A stretch of DNA of 56,084 nt from Phycisphaeraceae bacterium (GTDB lineage Bacteria; Planctomycetota; Phycisphaerae; Phycisphaerales; Zrk34). Numbering within the stretch: position 1 is the stretch's first letter; every line of letters starts with the position of its first letter. The notes beneath the pieces are model-generated. The model was not told where the DNA came from, made no database searches, and was given only the letters and a program-made list of their open reading frames with translations. Made by a program: the position numbers and the translations under genes. Positions 36,106 through 47,953 of this stretch are shown here, piece by piece. The stretch is taken from contig JANQHK010000012.1 of assembly GCA_028282685.1 (NCBI GenBank), positions 1 through 56,084 on the forward strand, in the 5' to 3' direction.

Positions 36106-36420
36106 GCGATTTTGATTATACCCCATGAACGATAATTTTCTATGCATATAAAAACAAATGACTTACGATAAATGGAAAATATTTATACACACAAGTATTG
36201 CAAACAAAATTCAGAAAAGTCTTGTATTAAACAGAAAAAATGATAAGTTGTATCAGCGTGGAAGAATTGAGGGATCGGGATAGAGAACAGAGAGAACACC
36301 CATCTCATCACATCTCCTCCACCGCAGCATGATGGCTATTCATGTCGAATGGTTCGGCATGGGAAAGAGTGAGAGGCAGGCGGGGCATCGCGGCTCAATC
36401 GAGCCAAAGGAGAGATCGTT
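36106..36420. other. AT-rich upstream region, mutY / PEP-CTERM
   Basis: Bases 36110-36260 are strikingly AT-rich against the surroundings. They probably hold the divergent promoters of mutY and of the PEP-CTERM gene at 36421. No ORF with coding character is present. Confidence 0.5.
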
Positions 36421-37149
36421 ATGAACCGAGCAATGAGTTGGATGGTGGTCGCCGTGCTTGCGGCGGCGGCGTCCTCGGCCTGGGCGCAAACCGTACCCAT
36501 GCACACGTCCGGCCACAACGCAAACGCCCCGACCATCGACATCCCGGTGCCTTTCGACTTCAGCAGCCAACATTGGCATTACCGGGCGCAGCTGAAGTTC
36601 GACCCCCAAGCGGGCCACATGCTCAAACAGTTCGAGACTCCGAATATCGTCACCGGCCCGGCCATGTTCCCCGTCTGGGAAGAATTCGAACTGAAGCCCG
36701 ACAGCGCGTGGGTTTATGACTGGCACGAGGAAATCCTGTCGCCGGGTTGGACATGGGTCTACACGCCTCACGATCAAACCGGCGGGGAGTCGCTGATCAC
36801 CAAGAACGGTCTGCCCTGGCCGTGGGAACCGATCCCGATGCCCGGCGGTGACGATCCGACCAAGATCTGGGCCAAGTTCGATCCGATCAAGCCGTTCGAC
36901 ACCGTCGAGCAGCAGCAAAGGGGCGAACCGAACGTGCTGGACGTTCACAAGTACCTGCAGTGGAATCCGACTCCTGAAAATCAGGCCTGGGGCGATGAAG
37001 ACGGCGAGCAGTTTATCCTCGTCCGCGAGTACCCCACCCCCGAGCCGGCCTCGCTGACGCTGCTGGGCCTCGGCGGCCTGGCGTTGCTCAAGCGGCGCCG
37101 CAAGGCCGGAGCGCAGTCGAAAAACCGCAAGGCCGCAGCTACCGGTTAA
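36421..37149 (+). CDS. PEP-CTERM sorting-domain protein (2)
   Basis: 242 residues, exported. Signal peptide MNRAMSWMVVAVLAAAASSAWAQ (cleavage about 23); a middle rich in Trp and Pro (FSSQHWHYRAQLKFDPQ, ELKPDSAWVYDWHEE, WEPIPMPGGDDPTKIWAKF); C-terminal sorting signal TPEPASLTLLGLGGLALLKRRRKA. AAAGGAGAG precedes the ATG. Function unknown; unrelated in its middle to the PEP-CTERM protein at 5766. Confidence 0.88.
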   Translation: MNRAMSWMVVAVLAAAASSAWAQTVPMHTSGHNANAPTIDIPVPFDFSSQHWHYRAQLKFDPQAGHMLKQFETPNIVTGPAMFPVWEEFELKPDSAWVYDWHEEILSPGWTWVYTPHDQTGGESLITKNGLPWPWEPIPMPGGDDPTKIWAKFDPIKPFDTVEQQQRGEPNVLDVHKYLQWNPTPENQAWGDEDGEQFILVREYPTPEPASLTLLGLGGLALLKRRRKAGAQSKNRKAAATG

Positions 37150-37180
37150 CGACACACATGCATGAATACCTCACCCCCGC

Positions 37181-37206
37181 ACCCCCGCTCACGCGGGGGT
37201 TTTTTC
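37181..37206 (+). terminator. Terminator of the second PEP-CTERM gene
   Basis: ACCCCCGC, loop TCAC, GCGGGGGT followed by TTTTT. Confidence 0.9.
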
Positions 37207-37256
37207 ATGGATTGACCATTGGATTTCAAGTCGCATCGCAGGGCAATGCCTGTTCG

Positions 37257-38726
37257 CTATTTGACTGAAGCCCTGGATAACGCCCACTTCTTGGTGATCA
37301 GATCGTTGAAGTGCGCCAGGTGATGCACGCCGGCAAAGTGTTCGCTGTACGGTCCGTATGCGCTGACCAACACGTTGTCGGAGGTATGGCTGACACCGTT
37401 CCACTGCACTGCGGTGTGATTGCCGAGCACCTGCCCGAGCAGGCCGACCCACCTGCGGTGTTGATCGTTGTGATCGGCCACGGGCTCGCCTTCGCGCACG
37501 GCCAGGTCGACCTGCCGCGTTTCGGTTTCATCCAGTTCGATGCCGGTGTAGCGTTGGATCACTTTCGCGGTACTCTCCGGCGAACTTCTCTGTTTGATAT
37601 CGCGCGCGATGGCGGTGAATGAACCGGTGAACGCGCCCAGTCGCTTGAAGCGTTCGGTCGAATCGTTGTATTTATTGCCCCATCCGCACAGGCCGGGATT
37701 GGCATTGCCGTGATCGGTGGTGAGAATGACAAGCGTGTCATCGCGATCCAGCGCATACTCCACGGCCCGTCGGGCCGCATCGTCAAACGCCAGTTGATCC
37801 CAGAGACAGGCGGCGGCATCGTTGGCATGAGCGGCATGATCGATCCGCGAGCCCTCGATCATCATAAAAAAGCCCTCTTCGGCGCTTTCCAGGCAACGCA
37901 GGGCGTAGTCGGTCATCTCGCGCAGCGACGGGATGCGCCGCTTGAGCTCCGCGTCGTTCAGATGATCGATGGTATAGGGCAGCGTGCCCTCGTTGAACAA
38001 ACCCAGAACCTTATCCTGCGGTTTGGCCGACATCAATGCCGAACGCTGATCGAAGAATGCGTAGCCATCTTCACGGAATTGTCCGATCAGGTTTTTGCCG
38101 TCCTTTCGGCCGAGCGGATCGAAGTGTTCGCGTCCCCCTCCGAGCAACAGATCCACGCGTCCGAGGTATTGCCTGGCGATTGACGGGTAGTCGTGACGTG
38201 AGACGACCGCAGCGCCGAAGCCGCCCGGCGTCGCGCCGCAGATGTTGTCGGTGGTCACCAGCCCCACGCGCTTGCCGATCGCCCCGACGCCCACCGCAAG
38301 CGGGGCGTATGTCGCGCCGTCGGGCGTGACATTCAATGTGCCGTTGGCGACGGATTGGCCGGTGCTCCAGGCGGAGCTGGCCGCGGCGGAATCAGTCACC
38401 ATGGAACTGGCGGAAGCGGTGCGCATCAGGCCGCAGGTCACGCCGGGCCGCAGCATGAACGCGGGCCAGAACGTGGGTCGGCCGCACACCAGCAGAGAGA
38501 AGTCATCCGCCATGCTCGGCACGCCCATGCTCATGCCGTCCGAGACGCAGAGGATGACGTTGCGCAGTTTCGATTTTGAAGCAACGGCAGCGGGAACGCT
38601 GTTGCGTTTCGTTGCGGAACTGAAATCGTCGCATCCGGCGGCCAGGGCGGCGACGGCGGTGGTCGAGCCGACTTTGAGCAGATGGCGACGGGACATCGGT
38701 TCACGTGACGTGGGCTGAGTCTTCAT
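37257..38726 (-). CDS. phoA: Alkaline phosphatase (PhoA family), Tat-exported
   Basis: Hydrolyses phosphate monoesters in the periplasm. 489 residues. Seen: a twin-arginine signal SRRHLLKVGSTTAVAALAAGC, which also ends in a lipobox-like LAAGC; ILCVSDGMSMG (metal Asp); the nucleophile Ser in TDSAAASSAWSTG; EGSRIDHAAHANDA; and TTDHGNANPG (metal ligands). GAGG lies about 7 bases before the ATG at 38726. It may serve phosphate scavenging; no pho box was recognised. Confidence 0.92.
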   Translation of the reverse strand: MKTQPTSREPMSRRHLLKVGSTTAVAALAAGCDDFSSATKRNSVPAAVASKSKLRNVILCVSDGMSMGVPSMADDFSLLVCGRPTFWPAFMLRPGVTCGLMRTASASSMVTDSAAASSAWSTGQSVANGTLNVTPDGATYAPLAVGVGAIGKRVGLVTTDNICGATPGGFGAAVVSRHDYPSIARQYLGRVDLLLGGGREHFDPLGRKDGKNLIGQFREDGYAFFDQRSALMSAKPQDKVLGLFNEGTLPYTIDHLNDAELKRRIPSLREMTDYALRCLESAEEGFFMMIEGSRIDHAAHANDAAACLWDQLAFDDAARRAVEYALDRDDTLVILTTDHGNANPGLCGWGNKYNDSTERFKRLGAFTGSFTAIARDIKQRSSPESTAKVIQRYTGIELDETETRQVDLAVREGEPVADHNDQHRRWVGLLGQVLGNHTAVQWNGVSHTSDNVLVSAYGPYSEHFAGVHHLAHFNDLITKKWALSRASVK

Positions 38727-39197
38727 TGCATACCTCGCAATAAACCGGAGCGGGATCAATCGCGACATTGTAACGGCTGGCGCGGTGCGGTCGATGCTGC
38801 GCCGGTTCCAATTCGATGAGGGTGCCGAGCCCGACAAAAATTTGAGATATGCAAGGTGAATTTCGTGGTTTTCGAGTCGTGCCGCCGATACAATGAAGGT
38901 GTGAGGTTTAGGCCGAGCGAGAAGGTCCGCCTCAACAGGCCATACCGCTTTCATCCATTGTTTATACCTTCCTTCCCGTAAACGCCCACCTCACGACAAC
39001 CGGACTTCGCGACACACCTCTGTGTTGTGGTGCGCCGCGATGACGCCGGGCGAGTACCACGCGGCGGAACCGGGGCGAATCGTCTCCACCCCGGTCAGTC
39101 CACACCAGCCCGTTCGGGCAGCCGCGCCCCGCCTTCTCGCCGGGTGGCGCTGTGAGTGCGTCTTGAAACCGCAACGCCAAACAAAAGGAGACATGCC
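38727..39197. other. Long intergenic / possible structured leader
   Basis: No gene. A GATACAAT box at about 38887-38894 could start a transcript of about 300 bases before the prepilin-like gene at 39198. That leader has strong potential hairpins, for example ACCGGGG (about 39069) with CCCCGGT (about 39091). It fits no riboswitch class I recognise. Confidence 0.4.
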
Positions 39198-40130
39198 ATG
39201 TTACGGACCCACTGCGGAAAACCGTCGGGACGACGGGCGTTTTCACTGGTCGAATTGCTGGTGGTGGTCGCGATCATCGCGCTGCTGATCGGGATTCTGA
39301 TCCCGGCACTGGCTTACGCACAAATCATTGTAAGAAGAGCCAACTCGGGAGCGAACCTGCGCGGGATCGGCCAGTCCCTGGTCAACTACACCACGGTGAA
39401 TGACGATCGCTATCCCCTGGCCGGATCGACGGATCCGACGAAGCCGGCCTCGGGATTCAACAGCGCCCAGCGCGGCCAGCGCGAATTGAAACCGGACCAC
39501 CCGGACCTGGTAAATAACATCACCGCTTCGCTCTGGGTGCTGGTGCGCGAAGGCCACGTGACGCCGGAGATTTTCATCAACCCCAATACGTCGGATCGCG
39601 CCGATGAAATGCTCGATGACTCGGGGCGGGTGGTTGCATTGAATGCAACGCGGGACTTCCGCTGGACCGACACCGGCGACAAGCCGCTGAGCTACACCAC
39701 GGGCAACTGGCACCACGCCCAGCGCCGGAAGAACTTCTCGGCGAATGCCCGGAGCGGTTGGGTTCTCATGTCGGATGACAGTAACGCCGACGGACCCGGC
39801 GTGCACACCCATGCGTTCAACGATGATGTCGACCGGGAGACCATCGAGCGAAAGGAAAACTCGCTCAACGAGCGCGGCGATGGACAAAACGTGCTGTTCG
39901 CCGACGGTCACGTTTCGTTCGAGAACACCCCGTTCGCCGGGCCGAGCAAAGACAGCATCTTCGTCCGCGATGAACAGACCGATCCGTTCGGCGATGAACA
40001 GCCGGCCCCGCCGACCATGAGTTGCGATCCGAACGCCGAGCCGCAACTTCGGCCCGAGCGGGATGTCATGCTGCTGCCGCTGGAGGGCAACAACGGCACC
40101 AACCTGCGCGCCAACGGCGGTAAGCACTGA
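39198..40130 (+). CDS. Prepilin-like protein with N-terminal methylation motif (2)
   Basis: 310 residues, paralog of the protein at 25352-26299. N terminus MLRTHCGKPSGRRAFSLVELLVVVAIIALLIG, where the prepilin peptidase site has Ala in place of the usual Gly before Phe. The C-terminal part has LFADGHVSFENTPFAGPSKD and ends with RDVMLLPLEGNNGTNL, very like its paralog (CMLLPLEGNDGTN). The ATG at 39198 follows AAAGGAGA. Likely a pseudopilin-type exported or surface protein. Confidence 0.88.
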   Translation: MLRTHCGKPSGRRAFSLVELLVVVAIIALLIGILIPALAYAQIIVRRANSGANLRGIGQSLVNYTTVNDDRYPLAGSTDPTKPASGFNSAQRGQRELKPDHPDLVNNITASLWVLVREGHVTPEIFINPNTSDRADEMLDDSGRVVALNATRDFRWTDTGDKPLSYTTGNWHHAQRRKNFSANARSGWVLMSDDSNADGPGVHTHAFNDDVDRETIERKENSLNERGDGQNVLFADGHVSFENTPFAGPSKDSIFVRDEQTDPFGDEQPAPPTMSCDPNAEPQLRPERDVMLLPLEGNNGTNLRANGGKH

Positions 40131-40169
40131 GCGTTTTGCCATGCTGAGATGAGTTGTATTGTTCCCCAA

Positions 40170-40194
40170 GCCCCGTCGAAAGGCGGGGGTTTTC
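40170..40194 (+). terminator. Terminator of the second prepilin-like gene
   Basis: CCCCGTC, loop GAAA, GGCGGGG (one G-T pair) then GTTTTCTC. Confidence 0.8.
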
Positions 40195-40243
40195 TCATAG
40201 AAAAATTAGGCGGGGCGCCGGGTTTACAGGGTGCCGTGCCCGT

Positions 40244-41842
40244 TCAGTCGTCGGCGTTGACGCTCAACTCCCTGACCTTCTTGTTGAGAGTGTTGCGGTT
40301 GATGCCCAGGTAATCAGCGGCGCGCAGTTTCACTCCGCCGGTCTGTCGCAGCGCCTGGCCGATGAGCTGGCGCTCGATCTCACCGATCACCAGGTCGTAG
40401 ATTTCCCCTTCGCGTCCGGCGTACTCTCCCACGGCTTGCTCGGCCAGCTTGATCGCCAACGATTCGATCGACTCGGCCCGACCGCGATTCCGTCCCTGGT
40501 GGGCAAACATGCGAATCTGGATCGGCAGCAGGTCTTCGGTCAACTCGGCGCCGGTGCTCATCACCACAGCGCGCTCGACGGCATTTTCCAGTTCACGCAC
40601 GTTGCCGGGCCAGGGATAGCGCAGCAACGTGTTCATCAGCTCGCGGCTGATTGTTTTGAGGTTGCGATCGTTTTCGCGGTTGTAACGGTCGAGAAAGAAA
40701 TCGATGAGGCGGGGGATATCTTCGCGGCGGTTGCGCAAGGGCGGCAGATGCACCGCCACCACGTTCAGCCGGTAATAGAGGTCTTCGCGGAACCGGCCGC
40801 GCGTCACTTCCTGGTGGAGATCGAGATTCGTGGCGGCGATGACGCGCGTATCGACCTTGAATGTTCGGTGGTCACCGACGCGCTCGAATTCCCGCTCCTG
40901 CAGCACGCGCAACAGCTTGACCTGCAATTGCGGATCGAGCGTGCCGATCTCATCGAGAAAGATGGAGCCGGTGTCGGCGGCCTCAAAGCGACCGACCTTA
41001 TCGCGCACCGCCCCGGTAAACGAACCCTTGATGTGCCCGAACAGTTCGCTTTCGAGCAGGTGCTCGCTGAGCGCACCGCAGTTGACCCGGACGAACGGCT
41101 TGTCCCGGCGCGGCGAATTGAAATGGATGGCCTTGGCGATCAGTTCCTTGCCGGTGCCCGTTTCGCCCAGCAGCAGGACGGTGGCGCGGCTCGGGGCCAC
41201 CTGGGCGACGGTCGCCAGCACGTCCATCATCGCCGGGCTCGTACCAATGATGTTGTCGAAGGTGTACTTGGTGCGCAGGTTGGCGCGCAGTTCATCGGCT
41301 TCGGCGCGCAGGTCGGCGATGCGCACGTCCACCAATTCGTGCGTCAGGTACGCCTGAGCGATGTTGCCGGAGACCACCTCCAGCAGACGCGCATCTGCGG
41401 TCAGCGTCGCCTCGTCGCTGTAGGGCTTGTGCACGCTGAGCGCGCCGACCACGCGCTCGCCGGCACGAATCGGAATGCACATGAAACTCGTCGGATCGTT
41501 GGCGCCGGCCGAAGCCACCACGCCGATGCGGTTGAGATACTGATCGTCCCGGTGGACATCGGCGATGATGCGCGCCTCGCCGCTCTGCACCACCTGCCCG
41601 GTCACGCCCTCACCGATTTCGTACAGCCCCCGGTCCATTTCCTCCCGGCTGAGACCCACCGCCGAAGCGATTCTCAAACGATCGATCGATTCGTCCTTGA
41701 GGACCAGCCAGGCCTGAGTGATTCCCAGCCGATCTCGAAGCAGGGCCATGGCCTTGCCGAAGAGCGACTCCATATCCATACCCCCGCCAAGAATCTGGCT
41801 GACGCGACGCAGCGTATCCAGTTCTAACTCATACCTGCACAT
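40244..41842 (-). CDS. NifA-type sigma-54-dependent activator with GAF domain
   Basis: 532 residues. Domains: GAF sensor (about 10-165, [37 protein letters not shown]), AAA+ activator domain (Walker [17 protein letters not shown] about 207, sigma-54 contact loop [39 protein letters not shown]) and a Fis-type helix-turn-helix ([21 protein letters not shown]). It should activate promoters read by sigma-54 RNA polymerase in response to a small molecule. The GAFTGA loop reads GSFTGA, a known conservative variant. Start at ATG 41842; an in-frame GTG is 21 bases upstream. Targets are unknown. Confidence 0.92.
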   Translation of the reverse strand: MCRYELELDTLRRVSQILGGGMDMESLFGKAMALLRDRLGITQAWLVLKDESIDRLRIASAVGLSREEMDRGLYEIGEGVTGQVVQSGEARIIADVHRDDQYLNRIGVVASAGANDPTSFMCIPIRAGERVVGALSVHKPYSDEATLTADARLLEVVSGNIAQAYLTHELVDVRIADLRAEADELRANLRTKYTFDNIIGTSPAMMDVLATVAQVAPSRATVLLLGETGTGKELIAKAIHFNSPRRDKPFVRVNCGALSEHLLESELFGHIKGSFTGAVRDKVGRFEAADTGSIFLDEIGTLDPQLQVKLLRVLQEREFERVGDHRTFKVDTRVIAATNLDLHQEVTRGRFREDLYYRLNVVAVHLPPLRNRREDIPRLIDFFLDRYNRENDRNLKTISRELMNTLLRYPWPGNVRELENAVERAVVMSTGAELTEDLLPIQIRMFAHQGRNRGRAESIESLAIKLAEQAVGEYAGREGEIYDLVIGEIERQLIGQALRQTGGVKLRAADYLGINRNTLNKKVRELSVNADD

Positions 41843-42088
41843 ACCTGCATGGTATTTCAACACAAGAAAAAGTCAATGGCTAAATATTGAACACTTTGAC
41901 AATGTCAGTTTGATTTATATGCGATATTCATAGATTTGCATTATTGGACTCTTGTGCGTTGAGGGGCACCAGGGCTTTGGCATGGACAACGAAAGGCCGG
42001 GTGTTGCTTATGCGGCCAAGCGTAGAATTTGAAACTGTGACGGGAAACGCTATATTTGTCAGATTACCCCGACCGGAGAGTTGCATCC

Positions 42089-42319
42089 ATGATCGAAGCA
42101 CTGAAGAACGATGCCATCGTGGACAAGCTGGGCGGCCGATTCAAGCTCACCTCGCTGGTGCAACAGCGCTGGAAGGAATTGATGGAAGGTGCCCGGCCGC
42201 TGATCGAGCGCGAAGGCCGTAGCGACTTGGAGCTGGCCATCGCCGAGGTGCTGGCAGAGAAGATCGCGGTCGATTTCGACGCCTCGGACCTGACGCCGCC
42301 GAGCGATGCACTGCACTAG
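42089..42319 (+). CDS. rpoZ: RNA polymerase omega subunit-like protein
   Basis: 76 residues resembling RpoZ: MIEALKNDAIVDKLGGRFKLTSLVQQRWKELMEGARPLI, then DLELAIAEVLAEKIAVD. Omega helps assemble the beta' subunit. GGAGAG precedes the ATG by about 10 bases. It is followed 107 bases later by coaC; the rpoZ-dfp neighbourhood is common in bacteria and supports the call. Confidence 0.85.
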   Translation: MIEALKNDAIVDKLGGRFKLTSLVQQRWKELMEGARPLIEREGRSDLELAIAEVLAEKIAVDFDASDLTPPSDALH

Positions 42320-42426
42320 ATCGTATTGTGGCGCTTTGAAGTGAAAGACACCAAAGCGTCCATGGCAAGTCGCTATAAAACGGCGCGGCAAGCCGCGTCG
42401 TTAAATACCACAAACATGGACAAACC

Positions 42427-43005
42427 ATGGCCAACACACCGGGCCAGGGCGCGGAACTGACCGATCGCCGCATCATCGTGGCGGTGACCGGAGGTATCGC
42501 TGCGTACAAGACCTGCACGCTGGTCAGCCGGCTGGCGCAGCAGGGCGCGCAGGTCACGGTGATGATGAGCGAGGCGGCGACACGCTTTGTCGGACCGACC
42601 ACGTTTCAGTCGCTGTCCGGCCGACCGGTGTTCACATCACTTTGGCAGGCGGAAGACCGCCCCGATGCCCAGCACATCGGCCTGGCGCAATCGACGGAAC
42701 TGGTCATCATCGCCCCGGCCACGGCGAACATTCTCGCAAAAATCGCACACGGCATTTGCGACGATCTTATCAGCACGGTGATCAGCGCGTTGCCGCGCGA
42801 CACACCGGTTCTGCTGGCGCCGGCAATGAACGCGGAGATGTGGGCCAATCCGATCACGCAGGACAACCTGGCGAAGATCAAAGACATTCTCGGCTATCAT
42901 ACGGTCGGCCCGGAATCGGGCTGGCAGGCCTGCCGAACCGCCGGGGAGGGCCGGATGAGCGAGCCGGATCAGATATATCAGGCCGCGGCCGAGTTGCTGG
43001 CATAG
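42427..43005 (+). CDS. coaC: Phosphopantothenoylcysteine decarboxylase (CoaC domain only)
   Basis: Flavoprotein that decarboxylates 4'-phosphopantothenoylcysteine in coenzyme A synthesis. 192 residues, so only the N-terminal half of the usual CoaBC fusion. Seen: VAVTGGIAAYKTCTLVSRL (flavin binding), AQHIGLAQSTELVIIAPATANILAKIAHGI, LAPAMNAEMW, and the substrate clamp GPESGWQACRTAGEGRM. The synthetase CoaB is not adjacent. A long inverted repeat (CCCGACACCGC/GCGGTGCCGGG) right after the stop may be its terminator. Confidence 0.92.
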   Translation: MANTPGQGAELTDRRIIVAVTGGIAAYKTCTLVSRLAQQGAQVTVMMSEAATRFVGPTTFQSLSGRPVFTSLWQAEDRPDAQHIGLAQSTELVIIAPATANILAKIAHGICDDLISTVISALPRDTPVLLAPAMNAEMWANPITQDNLAKIKDILGYHTVGPESGWQACRTAGEGRMSEPDQIYQAAAELLA

Positions 43006-43009
43006 AAAA

Positions 43010-43047
43010 ACCCGACACCGCGAAGGACGGGACAGCGGTGCCGGGCT
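43010..43047 (+). terminator. Hairpin after coaC
   Basis: CCCGACACCGC and GCGGTGCCGGG form an 11-bp stem with one mismatch; no T-run follows, so it may be a processing signal instead. Confidence 0.4.
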
Positions 43048-43253
43048 CACGGGAAGGAGAACGCACATCCGGTTCAGCAAACCACGCGGGGTCGGACGTA
43101 GGCGCCAAAGCAGGTGCGATTTTCATACGTAAAGACGTGCCCCAAGGTTCGCGGTTTGTTTGGCAAGGGAAATTGCGGAGAAAAACAGCTTTTAAGAACG
43201 TTAAACGCGACTGAAGGATCCAAGCGATCCGCAAAATTTGCAGGGATTTTTAC

Positions 43254-43640
43254 TTGAAATTCGTTACAGCAATCAATTGCATGGACGGGCGGACGCAACT
43301 GCCTGTCAATCTCTATCTGGCCGAGCATTTCCAGGCCGATTATGTGGATACGATCACCGAACCGGGCCCGGTGCGAGCCCTGGCTGAGGGTGATGCGGGG
43401 CCGGAAACCGCTTCGGTCCTCCGCCGGGTTGACATCTCCGTCGAGAAGCACGGCTCGCGGCTGGTAGCGGTGGTCGCCCATTACGATTGTGCGGGCAACC
43501 CCCTGCCGCGCGAAGAGCAGGAGCGGCAACTCGCCGCGGCGGTCGATTTCCTGCGACAGCATTACCCCGGCGTGACGATCCTGGGACTGTGGGTGAACGA
43601 GTTATGGGAGGTGGAGGAACTGATCGGCGGAGAGGATTGA
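43254..43640 (+). CDS. Beta-carbonic-anhydrase-like protein
   Basis: 128 residues from a TTG start (AGGGA about 9 bases upstream). It has INCMDGR, a C-x-D-x-R motif, at about 8-14 and HYDCAGN (HxxC) at about 77-83, the zinc site pattern of beta carbonic anhydrases, plus DYVDTITEPGPVRAL. It is shorter than true enzymes of about 200 residues, so it may be a carbonic-anhydrase-like protein with another activity. No CO2-related neighbours. Confidence 0.8.
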   Translation: MKFVTAINCMDGRTQLPVNLYLAEHFQADYVDTITEPGPVRALAEGDAGPETASVLRRVDISVEKHGSRLVAVVAHYDCAGNPLPREEQERQLAAAVDFLRQHYPGVTILGLWVNELWEVEELIGGED

Positions 43641-43739
43641 TCGGGCGCGGGGCATCGCACCGGGCGCCGTAAACCGGACACGGGGCCGGGGGCGGGGGTT
43701 TATTCATCCGGACCTTCGGCCTCGCCCGTCGGCTCGAAC

Positions 43740-44201
43740 TCAGGTCCGGCTTGGCGGCCAATCCGTTTCCAACTTGAATCCGAATCGCACCGAGTTATCG
43801 ATCAGGCGAAGCCAGGTCGGCGTGATGCAATAAAACGACTGGCGGCGAGCCAACTGCCGAAACGGAATCGCATACGGGAACTTGCCGCAGAACCGTTCCC
43901 AGTGCTCGCCCCATTGCACTTGCGGACATTGCTTACACTCGCCCCGCAACTGAAAACCCTTGATGCTCTTCAGCAGTCGAAACGTGGGATAACCGCACGC
44001 GGCGATGCGCGGCCGTCGGACGATGTGCAGCGAATGCGCCGAATCGGCGTCGCTTAGAAAATAGAAGTTCAGATCGTCGTCGGCGACGAAGTTGACGTTG
44101 GCGGCATACGGTCGGCCCTCGTCATCGGTGGTCGCCAAGGCGAGCGTCGGGACGCGCCGCATGAGCTTGCGCAGACGATCTGGAAGGTCGCGTTGATCCA
44201 T
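43740..44201 (-). CDS. Pyridoxamine 5'-phosphate oxidase-like FMN-binding protein
   Basis: 153 residues with the split-barrel flavin-binding fold: VPTLALATTDDEGRPYAANVNFVADDDLNFYFLSDADSAHS, then RRPRIAACGYPTFRLLKSIKGFQLRGE. A Cys pair (GECKQCPQ) follows. Members of this family reduce or bind various small molecules; it is probably not PdxH itself, being shorter and lacking its C-terminal region. Downstream of alaS across a repeat. Confidence 0.8.
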   Translation of the reverse strand: MDQRDLPDRLRKLMRRVPTLALATTDDEGRPYAANVNFVADDDLNFYFLSDADSAHSLHIVRRPRIAACGYPTFRLLKSIKGFQLRGECKQCPQVQWGEHWERFCGKFPYAIPFRQLARRQSFYCITPTWLRLIDNSVRFGFKLETDWPPSRT

Positions 44202-44209
44202 GAAGCATG

Positions 44210-44363
44210 AACCGCAGAGGCACAGAGTCGCAGAGAAAATTTTGACAGGATGAACAGGATATACCGGATACTGATACTGACTTTTTGTAGATCAAGTCGA
44301 TCCAGTTAATCCTGTCAAAAATAAATTACTTCAATCTGCCTCTGCGTCTCTGCGCCTCTGTGG

Positions 44364-44365
<2 letters not shown>
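44210..44365. repeat. Large imperfect palindrome (CAGAGGCACAGAG / GACAGGAT repeat, full)
   Basis: Outer arms 44210-44235 and 44340-44365 pair with about three mismatches; inner arms ATTTTGACAGGAT (44239-44251) and ATCCTGTCAAAA (44309-44320) also pair. The right arm reaches the alaS stop codon. Half copies are at 11716-11801 and 16434-16498. Confidence 0.7.
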
Positions 44366-47165
<2,800 letters not shown>

Positions 47166-47250
47166 GGTGCGTATCCGCCGTGGGCTGTTTTGAGCCGGGT
47201 ATTGTAGTGGTTGGGGCGGAAGGGACCAAACCCGCTTACCGAGGAACGGA

Positions 47251-47256
47251 TATAAT
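47251..47256 (+). promoter_or_regulatory. -10 box TATAAT, 7 bases from ATG
   Basis: Precedes the small ORF at 47264 at the spacing expected for a leaderless transcript. Confidence 0.5.
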
Positions 47257-47263
47257 GGTTGTC

Positions 47264-47467
47264 ATGGACCGAAGTCACTGGCCAACGCGAAAACTTCGCC
47301 GGACCGCCCGACCCGGCCCCGACCCGGATATCCAGTCGATGAGCCCGGCCGAGCGGCTTGGACTGATGTATGAATTGTGCAACAATCCTTGGACGGACCA
47401 TGACCAAACCGATCCTTCAGCCCGACTTCAAAGACATGTTGTGCGCGTTATCCGACGTAGCGGTTGA
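47264..47467 (+). CDS. Small ORF paired with a nucleotidyltransferase
   Basis: 67 residues, MDRSHWPTRKLRRTARPG.., with a conserved-looking helix SPAERLGLMYELCNNPW. Small proteins with such a SPAER(L)xxMxxL helix often precede MNT-type nucleotidyltransferases, as a possible toxin-antitoxin pair. It overlaps the next gene by 68 bases, so the last 22 residues may not be constrained. Evidence is the promoter spacing, the motif and the overlap. Confidence 0.5.
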   Translation: MDRSHWPTRKLRRTARPGPDPDIQSMSPAERLGLMYELCNNPWTDHDQTDPSARLQRHVVRVIRRSG

Positions 47468-47861
47468 GTATCTGCTGGTCGGGGGACATGCCATGGCCGT
47501 GCATGGGCACCCGAGGTACACCCATGATTTCGACCTGTGGGTGCGTCCCAGCGCGGAGAACGCCCGCCGACTGATGCAGGCGTTACGAGAATTCGGTGCA
47601 CCGTTGCATGAGGTCGAAGAATCCGATTTCACCCAGGCGAATTTGATTTTCCAGATCGGCGTTCCCCCCCACCGTATCGATTTCATGACCAGTATCGCCG
47701 GTGTTGAGTTTGGGCAGGCATGGCCCAACCGCAAAGACATCGAAATCGAGGGCATTACCGTGCCGGTCATTGGCAAGTCCGAATTGATCGCAAACAAGCG
47801 GGCGACCGGTCGTACACGCGATCTTGCGGATTGCGAGGAACTGGAGCGGGGTGACGTCTGA
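47400..47861 (+). CDS. MNT/DUF6036-like nucleotidyltransferase
   Basis: 153 residues with a minimal nucleotidyltransferase fold: VAVEYLLVGGHAMAVHGHPRYTHDFDLWV, giving the hG-GhA signature and the DxD metal motif (DFD), then VPPHRIDFMTSIAGVEF with a third acidic residue. Related proteins act in toxin-antitoxin or phage-defence modules by AMPylation or tRNA modification. Its upstream partner overlaps it. The target is unknown. Confidence 0.75.
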   Translation: MTKPILQPDFKDMLCALSDVAVEYLLVGGHAMAVHGHPRYTHDFDLWVRPSAENARRLMQALREFGAPLHEVEESDFTQANLIFQIGVPPHRIDFMTSIAGVEFGQAWPNRKDIEIEGITVPVIGKSELIANKRATGRTRDLADCEELERGDV

Positions 47862-47953
47862 TACGGGCCATACCGATTCCATATCCCAAGCGTTCTTCCT
47901 ATGTTCAGTCCATTTCAGGTAGCGGCCGGACTGGCCTGCGGTCTGTAATTCGC

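Noticed and set aside
42642-43214. 190-residue plus-strand frame overlapping coaC
   Set aside because: Shadow frame of coaC extended into the intergenic hairpin; Gly/Arg-rich and without motif.
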